Below are positions 11,500 through 23,345 of a stretch of 64,000 bases of DNA, one piece after another. Source of the stretch: Lepisosteus oculatus (lineage: Eukaryota > Chordata > Actinopteri > Semionotiformes > Lepisosteidae); assembly GCF_040954835.1 (NCBI RefSeq), contig NC_090718.1:11981532-12045531 (forward strand), in the 5' to 3' direction. How positions within the stretch are numbered: position 1 is the first letter of the stretch; every line of letters begins with the position of its first letter. A model generated the notes under the pieces. It saw only the letters and a list, made by a program, of their open reading frames with translations. It did not search any database and was not told where the DNA came from. Both the position numbers and the translations under genes were made by a program.

Positions 11500-14400
11500 T
11501 TAACACAATGCTTTGCTTGCACACCAAACTATGTATTTATTTTAAAGCAATGTGAAGAGAAAAATTACAAACTGATCTCAGACCAGTACTGCAGCTATCG
11601 AGTCATCTGGTACACACTGCAGTCCATCCAAATTGCAGTAGGGGCTGATCAATTTGCTCCTCAGAATTTAAGACATCCTATAAACATGGCAGAGGGCCAG
11701 CATGCAGCAGTACTGATGGAAAGAAAGAGCAAAGGGTGATTTTAGACAAGTCACATCAATTACCAATTGGTCAGAACCCAAATGTAGATCTTTAACTACA
11801 AAAGCAGCTGAAAACCTTCATCACGTATCATACAGTAAACCATGAAACTGAATCGTATTATCATGCCCATCTACTGATTACACATTCCATTCCATAAACT
11901 GTAACAAATACCTCTAGATCCTGGAGAACTGTGATTATTAGCGATCTTGGCGAAATGACTAAGATCTTCCACTCTAATCCATTCTTGAAAAGACTGGATG
12001 AAAAGTAACAAAGATAAACTGCCTTCAGTGTCCTTTCAATGCAGCTAAAAGGTGGACGTTTGAGCCATTACCTTGTAATTGTAGACTGAAACTAAGTTGT
12101 TGACCCTTCTGCCTGAATGCAGTTAATTCACCCGTAAGTAATAGTGCTGGTAAACTGAATCAGTTCACCTCTTAGCAGAGGCCTGGCCTGGCGTACTGCA
12201 GCTCACCCTCAGAAGAGGTTTGTTCCGTGAAGGCCAGGCAGGAAGGCCTCGTGCATGTAGCCTATTATTGAATGATCCTTACGGACACTTTGGATCCTGT
12301 AGATGGCAGTTTGTGGCACAAAACTCCAGCTGCTGCCTCCAGAGTCCACAGTAACAAGACACAGGCCATCATCTACCTAGTGAGGCTACCACTCTATCTG
12401 TTTCTTAACAATGGACACCGCAGGGGACAATGGCAGATTTAGTTTTAAAGATTATTTTTTAGTGGTTTATGATCATTTGCCTCCAGGCTTCATAGAGACT
12501 TCCAGCCATGATGGCAAATGCTATTACTCAATGTCTTCTGTTACCTCTTTTTATACCTTAGGGAAACAGGGCACATAGGGTGGCCTCTCTACAGTTCGAT
12601 AAAGAGGATTCCATTGCACTTACAGAGAGCTGAATCCAGAATCCATCCATAAGAAATTACAAGGAGCAGATCTTCTTGAACATTGCTGCTGGAGTAATAA
12701 TAAATAATTAGAGATCTGAATAAATGTCTGGTATTCAACTATTTCTGGTACAGATATACTATAGCACATTTTATTTTTTTAAACAACATTGAAACCAGAA
12801 CTTTGACATGTGATTCTTGGTGCATGACTACTATATACAGTACATATATTACACAGATATTTAGGACACCGTATAATACATATATATACTTGCACAAATA
12901 AATTATAATTGTATACATAATGTAGTACAAAAAACACCAACAGTTCAGTATTTATAAAGAAGCACATTTATTTTTGTCAAAATACTGACTTCAGAATCAT
13001 TGCACAGACATTTCATCGATGCGGACATATAAAAGGTCCAATGAAGTATTCACAGTTTATTGCAACAACCCATAGAATAAAGTAAGAGCTCCAGGACCTA
13101 TATGAACTTGAAGAGACAGCTGTTTTCCCAGCATCATTTTAAAAGGTTCCCCTCCACCATCTAAGTTAACCAAACACTCCTAAAATTGCCAATTACAGCA
13201 CCTGCTTCTGTTTTCATGATCACAGGCGGCAATGATTAAGAAAGGAAAAGCAGAATGTTTCAGTATCGGCTCGCATGGGATGATGAAATGCCTACATGTT
13301 TGAAAACATGGACCCAAGCACAGCCAGCAATCAACTGGAATGCTTCTGTCTGGATTATTTTACCACTCTGACTCAAGCTAAGTGAAGGAAGCTTTTAGCA
13401 AGTGTTGAGGCCCTGTCCCTTCAGTGCTTGAGAGAGTGAACCTGAAGAGCTACCACAAATACAGAACATTTTATAGAGCTCAACCAGTGTGGCTTTTGTG
13501 CAAACAAGGTAGGCCCACATTTCCTAATTTATCACTGGGACTAGAGCACAGCATTCAGCTCTGAAGGTCAGGAAGGAGAAAAGCTTCTGTGAAGAGAATA
13601 TCTGCCCTTTGATGTTTCATTGTGACCTGCTGTTTCCAGCACACGACTGAATCAGGAAAGACACATAATTTCAAAGGGGCTTGAACTGAACAGAACTTTA
13701 GTTATTAAAAATTAATCAATCAATGGCACAACCAGCTTCCTTGGTCGTTAAATCTCAATGTAGTTAAAATGATTTTACATCTATTTGTAAATTCATGAGT
13801 GATAACTGTGAGTTATCGTTTGAGCATTTAGCATGGAATGTTTTTAAGGAAAACAAAATGGAGCAAGCAGTGTCCCAGTTTTAAACCAATGCTAAACCAT
13901 TACATTGCATAGCCATTACAACATAAGAGAGAACAGCACACAGAATAAACAGTATGGTGAGGTAAGGAGATGTCCTGCTTTCAGAAAAGTCATCTCAACA
14001 GTAGCACAACTTAGAATGTCAAGACATTATATCAAGGTGTTTTTAGAAAGTTTCACAGCTGTTACAGAACACTGCTGTCAAACCATACAAGATGAACTTC
14101 CCTACTGAAAATTTCAAAGGAATATTGAATGCATAAAACAGAGACCCAGAAACTCTCCTCTGTGCGAAAGTGAACAACATTTGACTCGACTCCTTTACTA
14201 ACCCATGAACATTTAGCATCTTTCTTAATGCACAGATAAAAAAAGTTCTAATACTCAAGACAAATAATGCACTTTTCAACGTAGAAGAGTCCAGAACACA
14301 GGTACCCAACAACACAGCTCCTTTGGGACTGATTTCTGTATCCTGCAACATCTAGTAAACTGAAAAGGCCAAAAAATAAATACTATCTGAGGCGGGAATT

Positions 14401-16598
14401 AAAAAAAAATAACATTATCAGGAATTACATTTGTTTAGCATGGAATGGGAAAAGTCACTCAATGTTTTGAGAAAATAAAAAATCTTCTAAGTGGCAGTAA
14501 AAAGCTTGTCCAAGTTTCAAACAGTGAAATAGGAGACATCTGAAGAGGTCTTAAATCACTGAAGGCAGATCAAAATAAACCAGATGTTTTTTTGTTCCAG
14601 AACTTTTCACCCTCCTCCGAGCCAAACAAAGTCTTATCGGAATTTGTTCTTTTTCTATCTGTTGCACTCAGGGCAGCTCTCTGGCGATCAAAACAAACTA
14701 ATTTAATTGCAGGCACAAAACAGAGGCGTTTTCCTGCTGTAAAACTGTAATGTTATATTTCAAAGAATGCTGATCAATACCCTTTTAGTCAAGGCCCAAA
14801 TGAAAGGTAAGCACCTCCGTTCCAACATCACGTCAACTGTAATTTCAGCCAACAGATCAATGACTGGTGTCTTCTTTTGACAGCGCTAGAAAGGAAGCTG
14901 AAGTGCATCTGAAATGAAAGGTGAGGATTAGAGAGCACATACAAAATTAAAAAATAACCCAACATTGCTAAAAGCTTGAAAGAACAACCAAGGGAATGTT
15001 TGATACCCTCTCTTTACCAAATGTATCTTATACTATTCAGCTGTGTGTGGAATCTGCACCCTTTAAATCAGAACATTTACTAAATAAAAGTGTGCAATTC
15101 AGCTTCTACCTCTGAAAACGACCGAATGGCTCAGAAAACCCAGTGTGCAAGCATGTGGACAAATGTGTAAAATCTCAAAACATTAGCCTTCAGCAAAGAA
15201 GACACAAGAAAAGCCTAACTTCGTAAACTGTACTGCACATTTCTTCACATCAAGCCAGTGAGAGCCTATAACTGGCTGAGCACGCTAGCTACAGTTTTAT
15301 AAGCAGCCTCAGGTCATCATATCAAGCGGGTTGTTTTCATGTGGCAAGACTGCGCCACCAGTGCCTATTTCATCCTGCCTGAACACATCTAGAAGCAGGG
15401 TGCAAATATACAGCCTGATCACAGCTGAGAAGGGACAGCAAGCCACAGTATTAACACCTAGGATGGGGCTGGTGTGATCACGAGTGATGGAAACTCATTT
15501 TAATTGAACAAGGAGAGTGCAATTTCATGTGCAGGCTGAAAGGCATCCCAGAGATATTTTAATAGACAGCAGTACACAATCTTATGTACAATAGTGCATT
15601 TGGCTTGGATTATTCAAGAAGATGTACAGAAAGCACTGTAAGATGCATCACACATAGGTGCTATGTAGTACTCAACTCTCACAAGCTAGTTTGACTGAAA
15701 GACAGAGGAGAACTTCAATTAATGCATTAATAAGCCTTCAGAAAGTGACCTTGATTACGCACAGATAAACTGAAACCCAGCATAGAGCACTGCTGTTTTT
15801 CAACTGTGGTCACTGCTGACCGAGGTGGGGTCAAGTCTACATTTTGAATTCCAATTTCTTTTTTAGATTTACAGAACTGATCAGGATAGGGAACTGCAAA
15901 GGAAAACCTGGAACTGACCCCTACCCTAACTGCTAGAGGTGATCAATTTCCACTTCCCAAAAAAAAGCCTCAAGAGCTCAGGACATTACCCCAACTATGT
16001 CAAAAAGCAGAGCAGCAGACAAATAATAACTTGCGAGAGGATTTCAATCACATTCAAAAGTGACAGCCAGTGGAGAAGGACAATCAGATGGTGAGAGCAC
16101 CAGGCAGGAATGCAATAGGACCGGCCAGACTATATTTCCGTGCCAAAAAAGAAGGGACTACGGCTTCTTACAGATGAGTTAATGCCGTCATTTACCATAT
16201 ATACACAAAACAAGAAAATGAATAATAATGTAAAAAGTCCATCTCAAAACGAGAAACAGTTTGAAAACCTTGCACACCTTCCAGAAATGGACTGAAGTAA
16301 GATGATAAAATACCGATGGAACTGCATTTTCCAGTCCTGGCTTGATCACTCACTTGGAGTGACATCTTGCTACTTGTCTACTGATGGCTGATTAACCATT
16401 CAACTATGTAGCTGCCTTTTAGAGCCAGAGATGGAACAGACTGGAACATCTACAAGTGTAAATTAGTGTATGAGAGGCTATCTAATTAATTGAGAAGCTG
16501 GTTCATTAACCTGCAATTCACCCTCCTGCCAGCATCAATAGCAGGCACTGCTTTTCCATTAGTGTAAAAACGTGCTCGCGGTCCTCAAGCCCATCGGC
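11500..16598 (-). other. putative long rnf26 3' UTR / 3' flank
   Basis: The 5 kb directly downstream of the RNF26 stop codon is AT-rich and has no coding frame. It also contains none of the retroposon ends found elsewhere, which is unusual for this window. On the minus strand, candidate AATAAA polyadenylation signals (TTTATT on plus) lie near 13,057, 12,968, 12,770 and 11,537. No TTTATT was noticed between these and the stop codon, so if this reading is right the 3' UTR is at least about 3.5 kb. The absence of repeats is compatible with a transcribed, constrained region, but no transcript evidence is available here. Where the UTR ends is unknown. Confidence 0.35.
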
Positions 16599-17993
16599 TC
16601 AGAGATATACGTCCATGGTCTGCAGGATCATCTGGCGGCAGAGCGGGCAGTTGTGCTGGTAGATGGGCTGGCGCAGGAGGATGTTGGCGCAGTCCCGGCA
16701 CAGGCACAGGTGCCGGCAGGGCAGCAGCAGGACGGTCTTGACGCAATCCTGGCATATCACGCACTTCTTCCTCTCCTCGTGCTCCTTCAGCATCGTCAGC
16801 AGGCTGTCTGGGGGCGGCCCTCTGTACCCCTCAGCTGAAGGGCACCTCTGCAAGGGTCTGTCCATGCTGGAGCTGGGGGTGGCAGAGGCAGACTGGGTAC
16901 TGTTCTCGGGGGGCTCGTCCCCCTGCCCGCCCGCATGTTCTGGGGGACCTAGGGCGTGCTGAATGAGGGTGGCCGTTCCGCCCACTGGAGGTCCTTCTTC
17001 CTCCATGACCCCTGGCTGCCTGACCTCCCCGGCGCCAGCCCCCACACTTCCTCCCGCTGGCGTGGCTGCCTGCGTAGCCCCTCTTCTGTGCCCGGCCCGG
17101 CTGCCCGGCCAGGTTCCTCGCTGCCAGACGTCCGCCTCCACCACGGCCTGCGCCCGCGCCAAGGCGAGCAGGTAGAGGCGCTGCAGGACCCGCTGGAGGC
17201 GGTAGAGGGCGGGCACGGTGCTGATGTAGTGGAGGGTGCGGTCCGCCCCGCGCCGGGACAGGTCGGGGTTCAGGTAGAGGGTGGTGGCCGAGACGATGCC
17301 CAGGGTGAGCACCAGGCCGTACAGGTTGAGCAGGAAGACGCTGATGAAAATATGGCTGAGGGAGCAGAGGAACTCCAGCGCCACCTGGCAGGGCGTCCAC
17401 AGAAGGATGGCCGTGCCCACCAGGCTGCTGGAGAGGTAGCTGAAGAGAGTGAGGGCAAGCTCGAGGGCCTTCTGGAAGGGCCCGGACACCACCTCCCACG
17501 TGGCGGCCGCCAGGGCGAAGCAGTTCTGCGTGCCGATGAGGAGCATGTTGACGACCGTGTTGACGAAGTAGAGGACGAGGCTGAGGGCGATGCCGCAGCC
17601 GTCGCAGAGCTGCCGCAGGACCGACTGCCCCGACAGCAGGCCGCGGTGCAGCAGGTCCCTGGCCCGGAGGAGCACGTGCGAGGAGAGGTGGCCCACCATC
17701 TTGAAGCTCTCCAGGACGCCGCAGAGGGCCCGCAGGCAGCCGCCCAGCGCGTTGAGGGAGCCCTGCGCCAACCCCACGACCGCCTCCGCCGCGGACAGCA
17801 GGCCGAGCAGAATCAGGTTCCAGCAGCCCAGCAGCGCGTTGGTGATGAGCGCGGGCAGATGGTAGATGAAGGAGAACACAGCCCACAGCAGCCTCATCAA
17901 AGAGTTGACGACCCAAAAATTCAAGTCCAACATGAAGCACAGCAAGTCTATGGATCGCCCGATGAAGCAGAACACGAAGTACACCAGACCCAT
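16599..17993 (-). CDS. rnf26: RNF26, ER-membrane RING-finger E3 ubiquitin ligase
   Basis: A single uninterrupted frame of 464 residues; human RNF26 has about 433 and its coding region is also on one exon. The N-terminal half is strongly hydrophobic, with likely membrane segments around residues 2-24, 27-49, 53-76, 134-160, 176-199 and 203-241. A basic, Gly/Pro/Ser-rich linker (about 290-400) follows, and then a C-terminal RING. Its ligands are visible: C411-x2-C414, C426-x-H428, C432-x2-C435 and C449-x2-C452, with the terminus LQTMDVYL close to the human ILQTLNVYL. In mammals RNF26 sits in the ER membrane, anchors perinuclear endosomes through SQSTM1 ubiquitination, and tunes STING stability. 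The start codon has A at -3 and G at +4. The coding sequence is much more GC- and CpG-rich than its flanks, which creates long shadow frames in other phases. I am confident of the family and of orthology; function is inferred from mammals. Confidence 0.95.
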   Translation of the reverse strand: MGLVYFVFCFIGRSIDLLCFMLDLNFWVVNSLMRLLWAVFSFIYHLPALITNALLGCWNLILLGLLSAAEAVVGLAQGSLNALGGCLRALCGVLESFKMVGHLSSHVLLRARDLLHRGLLSGQSVLRQLCDGCGIALSLVLYFVNTVVNMLLIGTQNCFALAAATWEVVSGPFQKALELALTLFSYLSSSLVGTAILLWTPCQVALEFLCSLSHIFISVFLLNLYGLVLTLGIVSATTLYLNPDLSRRGADRTLHYISTVPALYRLQRVLQRLYLLALARAQAVVEADVWQRGTWPGSRAGHRRGATQAATPAGGSVGAGAGEVRQPGVMEEEGPPVGGTATLIQHALGPPEHAGGQGDEPPENSTQSASATPSSSMDRPLQRCPSAEGYRGPPPDSLLTMLKEHEERKKCVICQDCVKTVLLLPCRHLCLCRDCANILLRQPIYQHNCPLCRQMILQTMDVYL

Positions 17994-18002
17994 TTCTTGC
18001 TT

Positions 18003-18012
18003 GGTTGCTTTC
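18003..18012 (-). other. possible splice acceptor just upstream of the rnf26 start codon
   Basis: On the minus strand the sequence CACACTAATCAG/GAAAGC lies about 15-25 nt before the ATG. It has a branch-point-like CTAAT and an AG, but a poor pyrimidine tract. If used, the 5' UTR would be split, with a first exon near 18,600-18,780. This is weak evidence. Confidence 0.2.
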
Positions 18013-18589
18013 CTGATTAGTGTGGGGTTTGGAATGTTTTACGGATATTCAGTAGCTTCCTTTTATTTTTATCGGGATGACACAACCACACGTGCTATTT
18101 TCTCTAAATGCTACATTATGACCGTGAAAGCACTTGTGTCTGTTTTATTCCTGTGCGATTTTTCTCTCCACTTTCAACCCATAGATCTTTTGCACATTTA
18201 CAGTTCCGATTCTTAATTAGAGGTTTTGTCCGTTTACAAAAATACAAGGGAATTAAAATAAGACGGAAATCGTATACATTGCTCCTTCAAAATTCTAGTT
18301 TGAGAATTAAAGAACCTTTGGAAACGTAGACAACCGTTGAGGATTTTACTAAACGCCGATACTCTAAATCAACATCTACGCAAAATAACCCTTTGCAACG
18401 GCATTTAGTTTTATCTTAGACGGTCAATACTGACTTCCCAATCCAAACCTTCTGCACTTCATCAATCAGCAAAGCAGCTAAGAGCTGGAAGGGGGCAGGA
18501 AATATCTTCAGTCTCTTCAGGGACTACGATGGTTTATCTCGAAATGAACTCTTTGCTTCTGGAGGGGGGAAATAAACAACGACAGCCAC

Positions 18590-18790
18590 GATCAAACTTT
18601 TTATGAAACTACCAAACAAAAGTTAGATTGCCCTGGCCGCGGCCATGTTGTTTTCGGTTTCTATCAGCAGAACGTTGAGCCGATCGACGAGGTGCCAAGG
18701 AGATAGCCAGGGTGAAGCAAGCGAGCGCCGATACAACAATCCTCCACGTTATCTATAGTACAAGGTGTGCAACCGCGCGTTAAATCAACG
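18590..18790 (-). promoter_or_regulatory. candidate rnf26 promoter with YY1-like site
   Basis: A small CpG-containing block (CCGCGG, GCCGATCGACGAGG, GCGAGCGCCG, CCGCGCG) interrupts AT-rich DNA about 600-800 bp upstream of the RNF26 start. On the minus strand 18,637-18,650 reads CAACATGGCCGCGG, close to the YY1 core (CAAnATGGCnGC), which commonly sits just downstream of TSSs in TATA-less vertebrate housekeeping genes in this orientation. Position, strand and motif agree with a promoter firing toward RNF26. No TSS can be fixed from sequence alone. Confidence 0.4.
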
Positions 18791-18799
18791 TGCTCTAAA

Positions 18800-21700
18800 A
18801 AACAACATGCTAGACACACTCCAAACAAAAAGGATAGCTGAAGTAAGATGTTCATTAATCATTCATCACAGGGTTTCGCACAAACATGCATAGACGTATT
18901 CATGCCCTGTCTTTATACCACACAAGTAGTGTCCCTGTAGATGCAGGGCGATGTATAAAACATTAATCTGCGCAGTACTAGTTCAGGTATGTGTGTTGTT
19001 CATACGTCTAATGCATATACTAGGTCTTTATAGAAGAACAGTGTTCCTAAAATTATTCCTTATGCTTTATCACATCCTAATAAAGTTATAATATAATAAT
19101 CATAAGCTTTTAGTACATGTGTGCGAGGTAAGGGTTAATCCCACCTGGGCTGTGATTAGTCTGTTCAAATGTAGTTTTGCGGTTTTGTTTTCCAAACCGG
19201 GGAGTGGCAGAGGCTGAGAGGCATCTCTATTGGTTCTTTCAATCGTAAACAGGCGGGGCTTCTTTTGAGCAAGAGAATGTCTTAGCCCTGTTCCAATTTT
19301 CAAATAATAACATGACGAAGACTTGTTCTGTATGGTATTGAACGCTAGGTATAACTAAATATGTTCTGGATACCGAGCTCGTTAAAAAATAGAGAATGTG
19401 CAATCACGAAATTAATAAAACATCAGTAAGAAATAGAATCATTTGGGACTTAAAGGAATTTAATACACACATTTAAACCGGGATTAAATTAATTCAATTA
19501 ATTTTACTCGAGTGCACCTTTAATAATTCAAATAGTTGATTCGCTTTAAACGAAGTATAGATTTCTTTATCCGATTGTTGGCTGTATTGATAACGTTATA
19601 TTTCGTTCAGTGTTTCTGTATTTCGTTCTCCGATTTACTGCAGTGCAGCATTCCTAAAGTACAGTTGACGCTGCTCATTCAGCTTCAATACCGTGAATTA
19701 ACTTCAATGCAGTTTTTTAAACAATAACTTCTCTCATCACAACCCATGACGAATGCTGGACTGGGAACAAAGTTTCCGGTATATCATTCCCAATACTTCT
19801 CAGACAATAGCTTACAGTGTAGAGTGAAGTGATGTGTAAAGCACAGAGAAATGTGATTGAGCAGGCGTTCCCAGTCCTGATCCCGGAGATCCAGAGATTG
19901 TTTTTTCTTCCGGCCACCTCTCAGTTACAAACTGAGCCCTTATGATTAATTAATTGACTGAATTAATTAATTTAAATAGAATACATTTAAACTGGTTAAC
20001 TCTTTTCAGCTCTTAAACGTGTTGGAGGTTACATTTTAACTATTGCATTTCCTAAATTAAATAATATCACAAACCTATGAGTAAGAAAAAAAAAACTTGC
20101 TAATATTCCAGTCAAGCAGCGAATTAGTTCAGGTAAGGTTTCAATGAAATAATGAAACTTTGCAGGAATGTGTGGACCACCAGGATGAGGAAAACCTGTA
20201 CAGGATGAGACCTTGTAGCAGAGAGGGAAGGAAACCTAGAGAAAACTGTAGCAACAGGAATGGGTGGTAAAAATATTTATGCAAGCACAGCAGAGTTAAA
20301 GTGCAAGGTACACTTTCATGAGGGTCTTTATACAGCAAAACTATTCTAAAGCAAAGGTTTCTGGTTTTCTTCCCACCAGAGTGCTTTAATCCTAATTTGA
20401 AATCATTGTTTGCTTAATTGGATTAATTGCAGCATTTCCTTGTTCTTAGGAGGAAACTGCAATGCTGTTTTTACATTTCGGGGGTATAATGAATCGGTAA
20501 TGAAACTACCAAGAACACTCTAATGTGTACAACCTCCAATTTACATCACAACAGAGACAAAGTTTCAATACACGTGTAGCACCACACTGCCATCATTGTC
20601 TGTGATTCAGAATGAAGCAACAAAGCTTCTGGTGATGCAACAGCTGCCCTATTACATTGTAAACATGCTTTAGACCAAGTGAACATTTTAATGAAGCCAC
20701 AAGAAATATGTATTTAGATACTTTTTAGTATTGTGAATAAAGAACAACCAGGTGAAATACACTCATAATAATTAACGTTGTTAGGAGACCATGTTTCTCA
20801 TTTGTTTACAGCGACTAGTGAGCAGAAAGGGCCACTTTCATGTCACAATTCTCACAAACTCTCGCTCTCGCCCATCGAGATGCCAGCGATTTCTCGTCTG
20901 CCTGCGACAGCCTGGTGACCATACAGTACTTTCACAAAGTTCACGATTTTACCTTTTGCAATACCATCAAATAATTTGTTTTGTCCCCGAGATTTAATAA
21001 CGAGGCTGTGACCTTAAAACCCAGCTGGATTTCGGTGGTTGAGGACCAGAGTACAGCTCCCCTGACAAAACGAGTTCATCACATCAGACACTTTCTCTAC
21101 AAAAAGAGCTCGCCCGCATACTTGCTTGAAAACCAAGTAATTCCTAAAACATTTCAAAGCCTACACATGCCCATGTTTGGTCTCAGAAAAAAAATATTTG
21201 CCTCTTCCCCTGCCCTCTGAGAATATCAAGCTATTTTTGAGTTCATCCCGGGCAGTCAGAAAGTTTTTTTTTCTGTATGTTTTTTTAGACATGATGAGAA
21301 CCTTTCTTTTGGGGGTAAAAGAGGCACTAAACAGTCTAGTCGCTTGCCAAGATGTGGGCTCTGCCAGTGTGAATCTGGCCGGTCTGCAGATTCTTCCATG
21401 ATTGTCGATGAGCTGGCTGCCCAGACTGTGAGCGTTTGAGATGTCAGCATCTGCGGTCTCCTGGCCTCTTTACAAGTTCAGAAGTTCTAACCCACTTGCT
21501 TGGCTGTATATTATTAATTTTCTCTGTCTTTCAGCATTCCTGTAATACAGTTCTACATGGTGCAAATCTGATTAACATGTAAAATTTTATATTACAGCTC
21601 AGGGGCTAGAAGATTTTTTTCTTCTTGCATAAGGAAAGAATGTAGAGCAGGTGCTGAGCCATTATTAACTTTCACGCTGAAATATTGTTTTATTTTTGCA

Positions 21701-21850
21701 GCTGAGAATTCCTGTTTTTCAGTCCATTGTCAGCTTTGGCTTGATCTTGTGTATATAAAGGGAAATATATTAATATTCATTCATTTTACAATTTTACTAA
21801 ATATGAATGAGAATATGAGGTATCACTGCCCAGCTCAACTACTCACACAT
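18800..21850. other. no gene seen; AT-rich intergenic sequence
   Basis: Stretches rich in TTAATT and AATTAATT occur at 19,480-19,510 and 19,940-19,980. Short unsupported frames only. No RNA gene or retroposon end was recognised. Confidence 0.5.
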
Positions 21851-21852
21851 GG

Positions 21853-22165
21853 ACTTCCATCCATACATTTTCTAAATGCTTTATCCCCTACAGGGTTGCC
21901 AGGTTCCAGCAAGCAATGGGTGCAAAGAAAGATACACACTGGGTGGGTTCCACTGCAGGGCAGACAGACACAAACACACACTCTCAAACATTAGGGCTAA
22001 TTTTCCCAGAAGCCAATTAACCCTACACGAGGAAACTGGAGCACCCAGAGGAAACCCATATGAACAATAGGAGAACATGCTCCGTGTAGATATTGAGGAA
22101 TTGAGCTCATGGCCCCAGCACCACGAGGTAACAATGCTAACACCTGCTTCACAATGCCGCCCACA
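21853..22165 (-). mobile_element. fish SINE-like repeat, TGGATGG-ended, minus copy
   Basis: Read left to right, the block order is the reverse of the 6,230 copy: 'ccatccatacattttctaaa' (21,858), 'gctttatcccctacagggtt', the 'cacacactctcaaacatta' tract, 'gccaattaaccctacacgag', 'gaaactggagcacccagagg', 'gagaacatgctccgtgtaga', and then a worn tRNA-like head ending near 22,160. It is nearly full length. The element therefore lies on the minus strand. Confidence 0.8.
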
Positions 22166-22735
22166 CATGCACTAAATACATGTATTTATTTGGACAAGAT
22201 ACACAATCACAGGTATTTAACAACAGCACCCTTTCATCCCACACAACCTGTGCATTTAATTGATAGTGGGAACCTATCCTGCACAAAATCTAATTATAAG
22301 TTACAGAGAGGAAACAAAACCCAATCAAAGCCTATAATTAAAATTAAATATATAACTAATAAGGAAGACAAAAAATAATTTCATTCTTATGACAAAATGC
22401 TTAAGTATTTGCACATTGATCAGCACAAATAAAGATTAGCTATAGCAAAGACTTTAGATCAGGAGTGTTAACTGCAAAATGCATGAGTAAGACTTCCCTT
22501 CTAAGATTCTGTACAGCATTAGTCACCACCTTAACACCTTTCAACTACACTTGCTAGTGAAGAGATTACTCTCCAGTTTTAGTCTACAGTTCAATATTGG
22601 TTGGATTTTAGACATTTTGACCAAAAGATCACACAAAAGTGAGGGTAAATGGTCTTATATTAAAGTAACTTTGCTCTCCTCAGGCAGTGTGCTTCCCCAT
22701 CCTATACATTCTGTATATGAACAGCTGTAAAGCCC
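22166..22735. other. no gene seen
   Basis: AT-rich sequence between two retroelement remnants. The right part may be the poorly preserved upstream portion of the LINE that follows. Confidence 0.5.
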
Positions 22736-23345
22736 TTTTGAGGAGAGACAACCCCTTACGTTTGCTGATTACTCTGTCATTGTCAGTCTCCTATAAGACA
22801 TTGACACTGATGGCGGAACAACTCCTTCCTTCCACTTAATGTGTCAAAAACCAAAGACAAGATAATTTATTATAGAAAGTAATGACCAGCTGCAAAACCC
22901 ACAGTCATTGAAGAGCAAGAAATTGAAACTATCAACAGTTACAAATATATTGGCACTATTGATGATTACAAACTAACCTTTGAGGAAATATACAGACGCC
23001 AAATATAAGAAGAGCCAACAGCGATTGTTCTTCTTCAGAAAACTGTTTTAATGTGTAAACTACAACATTAACTTTATTCTATAGAACTTCCATTAAAACT
23101 GTCCTAACATTCACTTCAGTAGCCTTGTATGGTAAGCTTAATGCATGCAATAAAACAGACTGAGCAGGATTCTGAAGGTAGCAAGGTGCACAACAGCTAC
23201 AGCTTTCAGATATCTATGTCAAACTAATACCGGTGAAGGCCAATATAATCATTGACTGTCATGACCACGCCTTGCACAGTGAATTTGAGCTCCTTTCATC
23301 TGGCCATCAGTTATCTTTTATTCCCACAGCTATTAACCTGTAAGA
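22736..23345 (+). mobile_element. decayed L2/CR1-like LINE reverse-transcriptase fragment
   Basis: Broken plus-strand frames carry recognisable pieces in the right order. They are FADYSVIVSLL (a degenerate form of the catalytic YADD box, about 22,760-22,790), ETINSYKYIGTIDDYKLTFEE (about 22,925-22,988), QQRLFFFRKL (about 23,015), NRLSRILKVA (about 23,155) and HALHSEFELLSSGHQ (about 23,265-23,310). Several stops and frameshifts interrupt it. The last two pieces correspond to the region preserved in the 7,931-8,545 copy, so the two are related families or copies of different age. No intact 3' tail was found. Confidence 0.7.

Noticed and set aside
1-16000. C1QTNF5/MFRP or USP2 exons expected next to RNF26 from the human order
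   Set aside because: I looked for C1q, frizzled and USP-like peptide motifs in the open frames left of RNF26 and recognised none. They may lie beyond the window or the order may differ.
16572-18020. Long open frames on the plus strand (354 residues) and in another minus phase (369 residues) overlapping rnf26
   Set aside because: They are shadows produced by the GC-rich RNF26 coding sequence. Their translations are low-complexity Pro/Ala/Arg or Glu/Gln-rich and have no domain.
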